Shown here in pieces: positions 25,394 to 35,075 of a stretch of DNA of 54,846 nt (positions within the stretch are counted from its first letter, which is position 1; every line of letters starts with the position of its first letter). Under the pieces are notes generated by a model. That model did no database searches and was not told the DNA's origin. It saw only the letters and a list, made by a program, of their open reading frames with translations. Both the position numbers and the translations under genes were made by a program. Where the stretch lies: assembly GCF_023922585.1 (NCBI RefSeq), contig NZ_JAMFTN010000028.1:20307-75152 (forward strand), written 5' to 3'. The stretch comes from Aliidiomarina quisquiliarum (GTDB taxonomy: Bacteria > Pseudomonadota > Gammaproteobacteria > Enterobacterales > Alteromonadaceae).

Positions 25394-26269
25394 CTATACC
25401 GAGGCACCAAACGGCATAGGCAGCCAGTAATGTAACGCGAGCCCAATGGCAAAGACCATGCCGGCGTAATGGTTTTGTTGAAAAGCAATAAAACATTGTT
25501 TGGGGTCGCGTTTACGAATAAGCAGCCACTGCCAAATAAACATAACAGCCATGGCAGCTAAGCCAACCCAGTAAAAAATGGTAGCGTTAATAAAGTGCCC
25601 TACCCAAGCCAATAGCGCCACAGCAATAAGCTGAAAACCCGCAATAAATAACACATCAAAACGGCCCGTAATAACCGCTGTCGACTTTATGCCGGCAGCA
25701 AGGTCATCGGCTCGATCCACCATGGCGTATTCCGTATCATAGGCAACGGTCCAAGCTATATTGGCAGCAAAAAGCACCCAGCAAATAAATGGCAGGCTAT
25801 TGGTTGCGGCAGCAAAAGCCATGGGAATTGCCATACTAAAAGCAACGCCTAAAACAAATTGCGGGCCATGGGTCCAGCGCTTGGTGAATGGATAAAGTAC
25901 GGCTACGCCTAGGGCAACAAAGGAAAGAATAAGGGTAAGCCGATTGAGTGTTAACACCAGTAAAAACGCTAGTGTTACTAAAACAAAAAATAATAGAATA
26001 GCTTCCGTTGCGGTTACTTTACCGGTGGCTAGAGGCCTATTTTTAGTACGGCTAACATGACCGTCAATATGGCGGTCGGCAAAGTCATTAATAACACAGC
26101 CGGCCGAGCGCATTAAAAATACCCCTGCGGCAAAAATAACCACCAATCGAATTGAAGGGTCGCCATTGGCAGCAATAAGTAATGCCCAAAAAGTAGGCCA
26201 GGCCAATAACCAAGTACCAATAGGGTTGTCGGTACGCATAAGCGCCCGGTAGGCTTCAAATCGTGTCAT
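25394..26269 (-). CDS. ubiA: 4-hydroxybenzoate octaprenyltransferase
   Basis: A 291-residue membrane prenyltransferase that attaches the polyprenyl chain to 4-hydroxybenzoate in ubiquinone synthesis. The two Mg2+-diphosphate motifs are visible: NDFADRHIDGHV near 62-73 and YDTEYAMVDRADD near 178-190. DNPIGTWLLAWPT near 14 is typical of UbiA as opposed to CtaB. It follows ubiC by 35 bases and would be made in the same transcript. Ubiquinone feeds both the aerobic oxidase and the nitrate reductase encoded in this window. Confidence 0.97.
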   Translation of the reverse strand: MTRFEAYRALMRTDNPIGTWLLAWPTFWALLIAANGDPSIRLVVIFAAGVFLMRSAGCVINDFADRHIDGHVSRTKNRPLATGKVTATEAILLFFVLVTLAFLLVLTLNRLTLILSFVALGVAVLYPFTKRWTHGPQFVLGVAFSMAIPMAFAAATNSLPFICWVLFAANIAWTVAYDTEYAMVDRADDLAAGIKSTAVITGRFDVLFIAGFQLIAVALLAWVGHFINATIFYWVGLAAMAVMFIWQWLLIRKRDPKQCFIAFQQNHYAGMVFAIGLALHYWLPMPFGASV

Positions 26270-26304
26270 GTTTTGGTGTCCTTATTTGATAACCAACGAA
26301 TACA

Positions 26305-26832
26305 TTATTTAGCATAGCAAGGGGTGGGAGAAAGGAATACTTCTGCCACCGAAATTGCGCCATGCTGTAAATGAAACATACGCCGACGGCCCCATAATGT
26401 GGTTTGTGTGTTGTAATACTGGCTATTTAATTGGCCGGGCTTGGTGTCTGCCGAAAAACTAGCAATTTGAATACGCCCAGGTGTAATGTCAGGCCGCGAA
26501 AACAATTGTTCGCCCAGCGGGTTGGTGCCCATTTTTGCTAAAGCTTGATCTGTGTTACTTAAAGCCGCCAATGGTAGAATAGACCGCGCATAAACCCACG
26601 GCCTATTGTTGCAGTGTAGCAATACTTCGCGCACCAAGGTGTCGGCGCTTGGACTAATGCCTAAAAATTCAGCTTCGTGCGGTTGGCACGGCAGCTGGTG
26701 CTGAAACAGTACTTCTACACGAAAATCTGGGCTAATTGCTTTAAGCTTAGCAGTAAGCGAGCCAGGGTCTAATAGCCAGTCGGTGAGTACAGAAGGGTTA
26801 GCTAACTTCGGCTCTTGCCAATTTGGTGTCAT
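26305..26832 (-). CDS. ubiC: Chorismate pyruvate-lyase
   Basis: A soluble enzyme of about 175 residues that cleaves chorismate to 4-hydroxybenzoate and pyruvate, the first committed step of ubiquinone synthesis. The sequence contains VREVLLHCNNRPWVYARSIL, with the conserved arginines, and GTNPLGEQLF; WGRRRMF near the end is also typical. The frame extends to a TTG at 26847; the ATG at 26832 (MTPNWQEP) is preferred, though no strong ribosome-binding site supports either. It precedes ubiA in the classical ubiCA order. Confidence 0.92.
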   Translation of the reverse strand: MTPNWQEPKLANPSVLTDWLLDPGSLTAKLKAISPDFRVEVLFQHQLPCQPHEAEFLGISPSADTLVREVLLHCNNRPWVYARSILPLAALSNTDQALAKMGTNPLGEQLFSRPDITPGRIQIASFSADTKPGQLNSQYYNTQTTLWGRRRMFHLQHGAISVAEVFLSPTPCYAK

Positions 26833-26978
26833 AATATGTCTATTCAAGTGTTTATTTTGCTGTATGTTACCGTAGTTCGTTGCAAGCTTCAGTAGTGTTG
26901 TTGTTTGCCGATAACTTAAGCGTAGCTATAAAGAAGGCTTTAAGCTTAAGCTTTTATTGACTCAATTCGGAAATTATT

Positions 26979-27374
26979 ATGCGCGTTTTTATGTTTGTTT
27001 TATTTGCTGCAGTGGCCTTAATGGGAAGTTCGGCAGTTCACGCTCAAGGGCAGGCCTACTATGGTTTCGAGCCAGACATTACCACCAACTATATTCGTAG
27101 CGGCGACCAGCGCAGCCTTGGCTATATTCGAGTAGCCATTGAAGTAATGGTGCCAACCACAGCCGACTTGAAAATAATTGAATACCATCAAGCACTCTTA
27201 CGCGACGCTTTCATTCGCATTTTAAGCACCGAAACAGAAGGGCGAATACGGTCGTTAAATGGGCGTGAGGAAATTCGTGTGGCTTGTTTAGAAGCAGCCC
27301 GAGAATTAATCCGCAAAGAAACAGGGGTAGACCTGGTGCGCGATCTTATTTTTACTAAGTATCTCTATCAGTAA
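26979..27374 (+). CDS. FliL-like exported protein
   Basis: A 131-residue protein with a signal peptide or anchor (about 1-23, ending HAQ) followed by a FliL-type domain: LGYIRVAIEVMV, then LLRDAFIRILS, and a C-terminal VRDLIFTKYLYQ as in FliL. FliL proteins stabilise the flagellar stator around the basal body. It stands alone between ubiC and glpG, away from any flagellar genes, an arrangement seen in other marine gammaproteobacteria. The true flagellar fliL is probably elsewhere, so a flagellar role is inference. Confidence 0.75.
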   Translation: MRVFMFVLFAAVALMGSSAVHAQGQAYYGFEPDITTNYIRSGDQRSLGYIRVAIEVMVPTTADLKIIEYHQALLRDAFIRILSTETEGRIRSLNGREEIRVACLEAARELIRKETGVDLVRDLIFTKYLYQ

Positions 27375-27393
27375 TTTATTACTTAACGAGTTA

Positions 27394-28197
27394 TTATTTT
27401 TGTAGCCCGAAACGAACAAAGGCCCCAGCAATTATGCCGCTGATTAAGCCGGCTAAATGGGCGTCGTTGGCCATATTTACCGGTAACGCATTGGTATAAC
27501 CAAGTAGCAACCAGCCCACCATAAAAACCAATAGCATAGGCGGTAACCACAACGGCCCCCCGCGTTTAGCGCTCATAACCATGGCAAAACCAAGCAGGCC
27601 ATAAACCACGCCCGACAGCCCACCAAATAACGGGCCCTGCCAATAAAACTGAGTAATATTGGCCGCAATGCCGGTTACAAAAAACAGCCCAATAAGCATT
27701 TTCGAGCCAAGGTACAATTCAATACGACCGCCTAAATACCACCACCAAAACAAATTAAACACTAAATGAGTGGCAGAAAAGTGCAAGAAGGCTGGGGTAA
27801 TAATGCGCCAAGGCTCCGACATATTAAGGTGCTGAAAATTTGGGTGGGCTATTAACAAGTACTTTAGAGTGGCTTCAGAACTTAATTGCTGCAACAGCCC
27901 CACGGCCAGAACAATAAAAGCAATTATAAAAGTAACCGGACCCGCTTGCTTAGCTAGCGTGCGCCACAAGGGCGCTAACACCGAAGTTTCTATCTCGTTA
28001 GCGGTATTGAAGCGCTCCGGGTGCTCAGCAAATTGTTGCATAAGCTCCCGGGCATGAGCTTCAAACGCAGGCTGCAGTAACCATAAGTGAAAGCGCTCAC
28101 CTTCGCGGGTAACAGAAACAGGCACGCCATAACTATGCAACATAATGTAGATAGGCTTTATTTTGTCTTCCGATACCGCGCTAGCAAGCTTTTTCAT
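27394..28197 (-). CDS. glpG: Rhomboid intramembrane serine protease GlpG
   Basis: A 267-residue, six-helix membrane protease that cuts substrates within the bilayer. The catalytic dyad is Ser195 in GGLSGVVYG and His247 in NDAHLAGLISG; His144 and Asn148 (HLVFN) stabilise the oxyanion. A soluble N-terminal domain (about 1-65) is present, as in E. coli GlpG. It follows glpE by 8 bases, conserving the glpE-glpG pair but without glpR or glpD. Confidence 0.95.
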   Translation of the reverse strand: MKKLASAVSEDKIKPIYIMLHSYGVPVSVTREGERFHLWLLQPAFEAHARELMQQFAEHPERFNTANEIETSVLAPLWRTLAKQAGPVTFIIAFIVLAVGLLQQLSSEATLKYLLIAHPNFQHLNMSEPWRIITPAFLHFSATHLVFNLFWWWYLGGRIELYLGSKMLIGLFFVTGIAANITQFYWQGPLFGGLSGVVYGLLGFAMVMSAKRGGPLWLPPMLLVFMVGWLLLGYTNALPVNMANDAHLAGLISGIIAGAFVRFGLQK

Positions 28198-28205
28198 ATT
28201 GCTAA

Positions 28206-28550
28206 TTAAGCCTTGTTACTGCCGGTGTTGGTGCCGACAATAAGTTTGTCACCATGGGCTTCAGACCAAGCAGTCATGCCGCCACTAAGGCTAAAAGCTT
28301 CCCCAACACCTTGTTCCAGCATGTATTGGGCAGCACGTTGGCTACTTACACCGTGGTAACACACCACTAATACGCTTTTGTCTGTGTTTGCATTAATAAA
28401 GTCAGCTAAGTTGTCATTATTAATATTTACCGCCCCAGCAATATGGCCTTGCTGATAAGACTGTGCATCGCGTATATCGGCCACCGCACAGTTACCGGCG
28501 TTAAGGCGGGCATGGGCGTCGTGTACGTTCATTTCTTGGCATTTGCTCAT
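28206..28550 (-). CDS. glpE: Thiosulfate sulfurtransferase GlpE (single-domain rhodanese)
   Basis: A 114-residue rhodanese that transfers sulfane sulfur from thiosulfate to acceptors such as cyanide or thioredoxin. The active-site Cys64 lies in VVCYHGVSS, with DIRDAQSYQQGHIAGA as the CH2A-type motif. The N-terminus (EMNVHDAHARL) and size match GlpE. It starts three bases after the tdh stop, so it joins the kbl-tdh run, then glpG follows. Confidence 0.93.
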   Translation of the reverse strand: MSKCQEMNVHDAHARLNAGNCAVADIRDAQSYQQGHIAGAVNINNDNLADFINANTDKSVLVVCYHGVSSQRAAQYMLEQGVGEAFSLSGGMTAWSEAHGDKLIVGTNTGSNKA

Positions 28551-28553
28551 AAC

Positions 28554-29582
28554 TTATACATCCCAGTCGAGAATAACTTTACCTGATTGACCCGACAGCA
28601 TGGTTTGAAAGCCTATTTCAAATTGGTCAACAGGAAAATGGTGGGTAATCATTGGTGAAAGGTCTAAACCACTTTGAATTAACGAGCTCATTTTATACCA
28701 GGTTTCAAACATTTCACGACCATAAACCCCTTTAATAACAAGGCCTTTGAAAATAACTTGGTTCCAGTCAACAGCCATGTTTTCAGGTGGAATACCCAAC
28801 ATAGCAATTTTACCACCATGGTTCATGGTATCGAGCATTTGGTTGAATGCAACCGGTACCCCCGACATTTCCATGCCCACGTCGAAGCCTTCTTTCATGC
28901 CCAGCTCGTGCATTACGTTTTTAAGGCTAGTGGTACTGGTGTTCACCGCTCGGGTGGCGCCCATTTTTTCAGCTAACTCAAGGCGATAGTCGTTAATGTC
29001 GGTAATAACTACATGGCGCGCACCACAATGGCGAGCCACAGCAGCTGCCATAATGCCAATTGGGCCCGCACCGGTAATAAGTACGTCTTCACCCACTAAG
29101 TCAAAACTAAGTGCGGTATGCACTGCATTACCAAAGGGATCGAAAATGGCCGCTAAGTCGTCGGAAATTTCGTCAGGCAATTTAAATGCGTTGTCGGCAG
29201 GAATAACTAAGTATTCAGCAAAGGCACCAGCGCGATTTACGCCAACACCAACGGTATTGCGGCACAAATGACGACGGCCAGCACGACAGTTGCGGCAATG
29301 GCCACAGGTAATATGGCCTTCGCCGGACACCCGGTCATTAATAGCAAAGCCGCGTACGCCTTCGCCCATAGCTTCAATAACGCCTACATATTCATGGCCT
29401 ACGGTCATGCCCAGTGGAATGGTTTTTTGCGACCAGTCGTCCCACTTATAGATATGCACGTCGGTGCCACATATTGCCGTTTTCTTAATTTTTATAAGCA
29501 GGTCGTTATAGCCGTATTCGGGCTTTTCTGCTTCAGACATCCAAAGGCCAGGTTCGGCTTTTAATTTGGCTAAAACTTTCAT
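28554..29582 (-). CDS. tdh: L-threonine 3-dehydrogenase
   Basis: A 342-residue zinc- and NAD-dependent medium-chain dehydrogenase that oxidises threonine to 2-amino-3-ketobutyrate. Cys38 (AICGTD), the GHEYVG histidine and a glutamate form the catalytic zinc site; [15 protein letters not shown] holds the structural zinc; GAGPIG starts the Rossmann fold. It acts with Kbl, the product of the gene directly upstream, which splits the unstable ketobutyrate to glycine and acetyl-CoA. Spacing from kbl is 33 bases. Confidence 0.98.
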   Translation of the reverse strand: MKVLAKLKAEPGLWMSEAEKPEYGYNDLLIKIKKTAICGTDVHIYKWDDWSQKTIPLGMTVGHEYVGVIEAMGEGVRGFAINDRVSGEGHITCGHCRNCRAGRRHLCRNTVGVGVNRAGAFAEYLVIPADNAFKLPDEISDDLAAIFDPFGNAVHTALSFDLVGEDVLITGAGPIGIMAAAVARHCGARHVVITDINDYRLELAEKMGATRAVNTSTTSLKNVMHELGMKEGFDVGMEMSGVPVAFNQMLDTMNHGGKIAMLGIPPENMAVDWNQVIFKGLVIKGVYGREMFETWYKMSSLIQSGLDLSPMITHHFPVDQFEIGFQTMLSGQSGKVILDWDV

Positions 29583-29615
29583 GGCAGACCTCAGTTTAAT
29601 TAATAACAGGCGGCG

Positions 29616-30809
29616 TTATGCAATAACGCCGAGTTCACGACCAACGCGAATAAAGGCGTCAATGGCTTGGTCCAGTTGCTCGCGAGTATGTGCAGCCGAC
29701 ATTTGCGTACGAATACGGGCTTGGCCTTTAGGCACCACTGGGAAAGAAAAGCCAACCACATAAATGCCTTCTTCTAACAACCGTTCAGACATGTCTGCTG
29801 CCAGTTGTGCGTCGCCTAACATTACCGGAATAATGGCATGGTCGGCACCTGCTAAGGTAAAGCCAGCGGCGGTCATACGCTCACGAAAATAAATACTGTT
29901 GGCCGTTAGTTTTTCACGTAAATCGTCACCGTTGCTTAGCTTTTCTAACACACTAATGCTAGTGGCCACGATGGTTGGAGCCAGCGAGTTAGAGAACAAA
30001 TAAGGGCGTGAACGTTGGCGTAACCATTCCACTAATTCTTTACGCCCGGAAGTAAAACCACCCGAAGCACCGCCAAGGGCTTTACCTAAAGTACCGGTAA
30101 TAATATCAATGCGGTCCATTACATTATGAAATTCATGGGTGCCGCGGCCTTTTTTACCAACAAAACCAACGGCGTGGGAATCGTCAATCATTACTAGGGC
30201 ATTGTACTTATCGGCTAGGTCACAAATGCCGGGTAAGTCGGCAATAATACCGTCCATGGAAAACACGCCATCGGTTACGATAAGTTTGTGGCGCACACCA
30301 TCGGCGTCGGCCTGAATAAGCTGCTTTTCAAGGTCGGCAGTGTTGTTGTTTTTATAACGATAACGTTTGGCTTTACACAGGCGCACACCGTCAATAATAC
30401 TGGCGTGGTTTAGCTCGTCACTAATCACGGCGTCTTCTGGGCCAAGTAAGGTTTCAAACAAACCTACGTTAGCGTCGAAGCACGAGGAATATAAAATAGT
30501 GTCTTCGGTACCTAAAAACTCTGTAAGCTTAGTTTCTAAGGTTTTGTGAATGTCTTGGGTGCCGCAAATAAAACGCACTGAAGCCACCCCAAAGCCGTGG
30601 CTGTCTAAGCCGGCTTTTGCTGCGGCAATAAGGTCGGGGTGGTTGGCTAAGCCAAGGTAGTTATTGGCACAAAAGTTCAGTACGTTCTCACCGTTTACGT
30701 CTATTTCAGCGCTTTGCGACGAAGTAATGTAACGTTCGTTTTTGTATAGCCCTTCGGCCTTCACGTCTTCAATTTGGTCACGTAGTTGCTGATAGAAAGC
30801 GTTTTTCAT
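29616..30809 (-). CDS. kbl: 2-amino-3-ketobutyrate coenzyme A ligase (glycine C-acetyltransferase)
   Basis: A 397-residue PLP enzyme of the alpha-oxoamine synthase family that cleaves 2-amino-3-ketobutyrate with CoA to glycine and acetyl-CoA. The PLP lysine is Lys243 in [30 protein letters not shown] supplies the cofactor aspartate and histidine. Length is the same as E. coli Kbl (398). AAGGAG stands 7 bases before the ATG. It is the first gene of the kbl-tdh-glpE-glpG run. Its promoter must lie in the 276 bases shared with the divergent coaD; I see none I can call firmly. Confidence 0.98.
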   Translation of the reverse strand: MKNAFYQQLRDQIEDVKAEGLYKNERYITSSQSAEIDVNGENVLNFCANNYLGLANHPDLIAAAKAGLDSHGFGVASVRFICGTQDIHKTLETKLTEFLGTEDTILYSSCFDANVGLFETLLGPEDAVISDELNHASIIDGVRLCKAKRYRYKNNNTADLEKQLIQADADGVRHKLIVTDGVFSMDGIIADLPGICDLADKYNALVMIDDSHAVGFVGKKGRGTHEFHNVMDRIDIITGTLGKALGGASGGFTSGRKELVEWLRQRSRPYLFSNSLAPTIVATSISVLEKLSNGDDLREKLTANSIYFRERMTAAGFTLAGADHAIIPVMLGDAQLAADMSERLLEEGIYVVGFSFPVVPKGQARIRTQMSAAHTREQLDQAIDAFIRVGRELGVIA

Positions 30810-31064
30810 TGCAAACTCCTTGGCACATAAAACTCATGTTGTTAGCGCATCATTTTACGCAGGTAAGCGACGTATAGCACCAGAAAACTGGTCTGCTTCG
30901 TCGTAATATAGGCTATTCTCGCACACACGGGCACCATGTTGCTAATTGAGCGTAATGCGAGCGAATCAGTTAAGCTTGCTATACATAGCACAAGAATGGC
31001 AACTGCAATGGCTTAAAACACTGCTAGAATCAATGTTGCTTACATTCAACAGGTGCACAGCTAA

Positions 31065-31615
<551 letters not shown>

Positions 31616-31753
31616 ATCCTATCTTTTTTGTTGCTGAAAAGGTATGATGCGGCCCTAATTCTGATGAGATTTTGCTAATTTAATTCTAAATTAGAAGTAA
31701 ATTAGCGATGTCTCTTTTCTTCGACGATAAACCCGACCCGCAGGAGTCTTAGT

Positions 31754-33355
31754 ATGGCTGACCTGGATCTGAGCCAGTATGGCATTACAGACGTCACCGA
31801 AATTTATTACAATCCGTCTTACGATTTCCTTTTTGAACAAGAAACTCGTGATGATCTTACCGGCTTCGACAAGGGCCAGGTAACTAGCAGTGGTGCAGTG
31901 GCAGTAGACACTGGTATTTTCACTGGCCGCTCGCCAAAAGATAAGTACATTGTACGCGACGATGTTACTCGCGATACTATTTGGTGGTCTGATCAAGGTC
32001 AGAACGACAACAAGCCAATTGATGGCGAAGTGTGGGCTCATTTAAAAGGCCTGGTAACCGAGCAGTTGTCAAACAAACCTTTATACGTAGTTGACGCTTT
32101 TTGTGGCGCGAACGAAAACACCCGTTTAGCTGTTCGCTTCATTACGGAAGTAGCTTGGCAGGCACATTTCGTGAAGAACATGTTTATTCGTCCTTCCGAC
32201 GCCGAACTAGAAAACTTCGAGCCCGACTTTATTGTTATGAATGGTGCTAAGTGCACCAACCCAGACTTTGCAAAGCAGGGCTTAAATTCTGAGAACTTTG
32301 TAGCGTTCAACTTAACTGAGCGTATTCAACTTATTGGCGGTACTTGGTACGGCGGTGAGATGAAAAAAGGCTTGTTCTCAATGATGAACTACTACCTACC
32401 GCTACAAGGCATTGCTTCCATGCACTGTTCAGCAAACGTAGGTGAAAAAGGCGACGTGGCCGTATTCTTTGGTTTATCGGGCACTGGTAAAACCACGTTG
32501 TCGACAGACCCTAAGCGTCAGCTTATTGGTGACGACGAGCATGGTTGGGACGACGATGGCGTATTTAACTTCGAAGGCGGTTGTTACGCGAAAACCATTA
32601 ACCTTTCTGAAGAAGCCGAGCCAGACATTTACCGTGCAATTCGTCGCGACGCACTGTTAGAAAACGTTACTGTGAGAGCCGATGGTACCGTTGACTATGA
32701 CGATAACTCGAAAACCGAAAACACCCGTGTTTCCTACCCTATCTACCATATCGACAATATTGTTAAGCCCGTGTCGAAAGCAGGCCATGCGAAAAAAGTT
32801 ATTTTCTTAACGGCAGATGCGTTTGGTGTATTACCACCGGTTTCAAAATTAACCAAAGACCAAGCGGAATACCATTTCCTTTCGGGCTTTACGGCTAAAT
32901 TAGCGGGTACCGAGCGTGGTATAACTGAACCTACGCCTACTTTCTCGGCTTGTTTTGGTGCGGCTTTCTTAAGCTTACATCCAACACAGTATGCAGAAGT
33001 GCTAGCCAAGCGTATGACTGATTCAGGCGCCGAAGCTTACCTAGTGAACACCGGCTGGAACGGCACTGGTAAACGTATTTCAATTCAAGCCACCCGCGCT
33101 ATTATCGACTCGATTTTAGACGGCAGCATTGAAAACGCAGAATTCGTTGAATTACCTTACTTCAACGTAGCCATGCCAACGGAATTACCAGGTGTAGAAG
33201 ACAGCAGCATTCTCGACCCGCGCAAAACTTATGCAGACGTGAATGAGTGGGACAGCAAAGCGCAGAACTTAGCTGAGCTATTCATTAACAACTTTGAGAA
33301 GTTTACCGACAACGAAGAAGGCAAACGCCTAGTGTCAGCAGGCCCAACGCTGTAG
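31754..33355 (+). CDS. pckA: Phosphoenolpyruvate carboxykinase (ATP)
   Basis: A 533-residue ATP-dependent enzyme that turns oxaloacetate into phosphoenolpyruvate and CO2 for gluconeogenesis. The kinase-1a P-loop is [11 protein letters not shown] near 240-250, the metal/PEPCK motif is DDEHGWDD, and the oxaloacetate arginine is in [16 protein letters not shown] supplies the Mn-binding lysine. AGGAG is 7 bases before the ATG. It has its own strong terminator. Marine gammaproteobacteria that grow on amino acids depend on this step, which suits the threonine-catabolic genes beside it. Confidence 0.98.
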   Translation: MADLDLSQYGITDVTEIYYNPSYDFLFEQETRDDLTGFDKGQVTSSGAVAVDTGIFTGRSPKDKYIVRDDVTRDTIWWSDQGQNDNKPIDGEVWAHLKGLVTEQLSNKPLYVVDAFCGANENTRLAVRFITEVAWQAHFVKNMFIRPSDAELENFEPDFIVMNGAKCTNPDFAKQGLNSENFVAFNLTERIQLIGGTWYGGEMKKGLFSMMNYYLPLQGIASMHCSANVGEKGDVAVFFGLSGTGKTTLSTDPKRQLIGDDEHGWDDDGVFNFEGGCYAKTINLSEEAEPDIYRAIRRDALLENVTVRADGTVDYDDNSKTENTRVSYPIYHIDNIVKPVSKAGHAKKVIFLTADAFGVLPPVSKLTKDQAEYHFLSGFTAKLAGTERGITEPTPTFSACFGAAFLSLHPTQYAEVLAKRMTDSGAEAYLVNTGWNGTGKRISIQATRAIIDSILDGSIENAEFVELPYFNVAMPTELPGVEDSSILDPRKTYADVNEWDSKAQNLAELFINNFEKFTDNEEGKRLVSAGPTL

Positions 33356-33410
33356 GTACGGCACTGCCGTACGCTCTTAATGCCGTACGTATTGTCTGGA
33401 AGTAATTTAA

Positions 33411-33442
33411 AAACGCCGCCTTAAAGCGCGGCGTTTTTTATT
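33411..33442. terminator. Rho-independent terminator of pckA
   Basis: AAACGCCGC (33411-33419) and GCGGCGTTT (33428-33436) form a perfect nine-base-pair stem with an 8-base loop, followed by further Ts to about 33439. An A-run on the left lets it also serve the minus-strand HlyD remnant. Confidence 0.9.
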
Positions 33443-33454
33443 GGTCGTAAAAGC

Positions 33455-33763
33455 TTAGCTTTTATGGCGATAAAACCACAACCCAAGGGCCATTAAAGTG
33501 AAGGTAAGGGCAAGTTTCGCGTTCAATTCAGGGCTAGCTAACTCGAATAGCAATTGCCCCGCTTGCACTTTATCGCCTTCCTGAACGTAAAGAGCGCTCA
33601 CACGGCCGGCTACCTTACTGGCTAGACGAATTTCACGCACTTCCACCTCGCCATGTAAAAGCTCCGCATGGGGTTGCGGCCAAAGCCACCAAACAATGGC
33701 TATAAAAATGGCAAGTACACATATAAAGGCAGCCGTTAACGCTATTTTTTTGTTCGTTAGCAT
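33455..33763 (-). pseudogene. Truncated HlyD-type membrane fusion protein, fused to a foreign C-terminal tail
   Basis: The frame encodes about 102 residues from ATG 33763 (AAGGA 6 bases upstream). An N-terminal anchor and a biotinyl-lipoyl-like half domain (VREIRLASKVAGRVSALYV, EGDKVQAGQLLFEL) match the first 85 residues of HlyD/YbhG-type adaptors, which normally run to 320-400 residues. After ELNAK near 33515 the sequence changes to a hydrophobic ALTFTLMALGLWFYRHKS tail. This looks like the last helix of another membrane protein, possibly an ABC permease. The simplest reading is an internal deletion that joined the start of hlyD to the end of a downstream gene. A function for the short product is unlikely. 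It sits 9 bases after the tolC remnant. Confidence 0.8.
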
Positions 33764-33772
33764 GATCAATCC

Positions 33773-34776
33773 TTAAAGAAAACCACATTGCTGCTCGTGC
33801 AACAATGAAGGTAGCCACTGAGAAAGTAGCTCGGGTTGGCCGGTATATTGGGCAAGTTGGGCCAAAGCACTAATATATTGAAATGCCGCTTGTAATGATT
33901 CAATTTCAGCCGCCGTTAGTTTTAGCCTAGCGTCGGTTACATCTAGCGACGTTGCCATACCTTCTTCAAAGCCATGACGCTGCATGCGCGCATGCTCGCG
34001 GGCAAGCTCTAAGTCTTGCTCGAGTAATTCAAACTGTTCTAAATATTGCATTACCGCTCGATAACTACTTTGCACGGCTAACTCAATATCGGCCTGCGCT
34101 TGTGCTTGGTGAAACGCTAGTTGTTGCTGCCTGCTGCGAACTACATCCATGCTTGAGCTGCGATTAACTGCCGTAGTGAAGTGATAACGAATACCCAAGC
34201 CAATACTCCAGTCGGGCTCGGTTAAGGGGGTGGCCGACCGGTTCAAGTCATAGCTACCCACCATAAACACCTCAGGCAGCCGCTTGCCTTGTTCAATACG
34301 CAGTTGTTGTTTTATTTGCTGGTCTTTTGCCAAAAGCTGTAAAAACACTGGGTTGTTTGCTTTGGCTTGGGCAACGAACCACGCCGAGTTTTGTTGCAAG
34401 GGCACAGGCCGAGGTAATGGCGTGCTTAAACACGCAGGGCCGGGTAATTGTAAAAAGCTTTGCAAGGCAGACTGAATATCTGTGAGTTGGCGGCTAGCCT
34501 GAATGGCTTCACGGTGGGCTGGGGTAAAATAGGCGGTTCAAAGGCTACATGCTTATGATAAGCAAGGCCTGCAACCGTAAGGCTAAGTTAAGGAATATTA
34601 AGGCTTTGCAATGCTTGTTGTTGTGCGCTCCAAGCGTCTATGTCGGCTTGTTGTGCTTGCACCGATCTGATCGAGCCTAGGTAGTGCTCGGCTTTACTAA
34701 AGCTTAATTCTTCTGCGCTGGCGCAAGTTGCGGTATAGCTAAGCGCTAAAAAAGTAAAAACATACGTACGCAGCAT
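33773..34776 (-). pseudogene. Disrupted TolC-family outer membrane efflux protein
   Basis: The original start is probably the ATG at 34776: MLRTYVFTFLALSYTATCASA is a signal peptide, followed by an efflux-protein N-terminus (FSKAEHYLGSI). In-frame TAA at 34588 interrupts it after SLNIP. The same frame continues as LTVAGLAYHKHVAFEP, then near 34530-34538 the reading shifts by one base to YFTPAHREAIQASRQLTDIQ, which runs on to the end (QPELLSQWLPSLLHE). That tail has the helix-rich repeats of TolC (LELAREHARMQRHGFEEGMA, TSLDVTDARLKLTAAE). The whole span is about 1,004 bases, somewhat short for the family. Two separate lesions show decay, not a sequencing error in one place. It lies upstream of the truncated hlyD. 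Confidence 0.85.
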
Positions 34777-34862
34777 AACCAATAACAGTCTTATTTTAAG
34801 CAACCTTGAGTTTAACTCTATGTGAGAAAGGTAGTAGAATGCAACTATACAGAACAGCTGGC

Positions 34863-34878
34863 TACCTATAGTGGGGTA
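34863..34878. promoter_or_regulatory. Putative NarL 7-2-7 site upstream of the moaA operon
   Basis: TACCTAT (34863-34869) fits the NarL heptamer TACYYMT exactly. After two bases, TGGGGTA (34872-34878) matches the inverted heptamer at six of seven positions. This 7-2-7 inverted layout is the preferred NarL/NarP target. A third, direct TACCCCC (34884-34890) follows. It lies about 110 bases before the predicted moaA transcript start. The assignment is from pattern only. Confidence 0.5.
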
Positions 34879-34969
34879 GGTGCTACCCCCATTCATGGCA
34901 ATAAACAAATGTCCGTGAAGCACGTAGTCTACAGACATCCGCCGAGCGGCTGCGCCTAACCCTTAGTAC

Positions 34970-34975
34970 TAATAT
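34970..34975 (+). promoter_or_regulatory. Possible -10 element of the moaA operon
   Basis: TAATAT at 34970-34975 would start transcription near 34982, just before the Moco RNA. There is no good -35 hexamer 17 bases upstream (CGGCTG), which would fit activator-dependent transcription. Confidence 0.35.
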
Positions 34976-34989
34976 TTTGCACAAACATT

Positions 34990-35069
34990 AAGGCACGGAC
35001 AGACCGCCGTGGCAATTCCGCCACCAAGGTGCGTTTGGAAACGAGCCCACCTCCCGACAATGGAAAGGT
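34990..35069 (+). ncRNA. Moco (molybdenum cofactor) riboswitch in the moaA leader
   Basis: The region before moaA carries the hallmarks of the Moco RNA motif. These are an inner hairpin GTGGC/GCCAC (about 35009-35024), the purine-rich AAGGTGCGTTTGGAAACGAG segment, and the near-invariant 3' end CTCCCGACAATGGAAAGGTG (35051-35070). The GGAAAGG of that end is also the moaA ribosome-binding site, so ligand binding can hide the start of translation, as proposed for E. coli moaA. A comparison with the family model is needed to set exact ends. Confidence 0.85.
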
Positions 35070-35075
35070 GTGTTT

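Noticed and set aside
31005-31035. coaD promoter with TAGAAT as -10
   Set aside because: The -10-like TAGAAT at 31025-31030 lacks a credible -35 at the right distance.
34873-34889. GGGGTAG-GTG-CTACCCC hairpin as a terminator
   Set aside because: A perfect seven-base-pair stem, but no T-run on either strand; it is better explained by adjacent heptamer-like NarL sequences.
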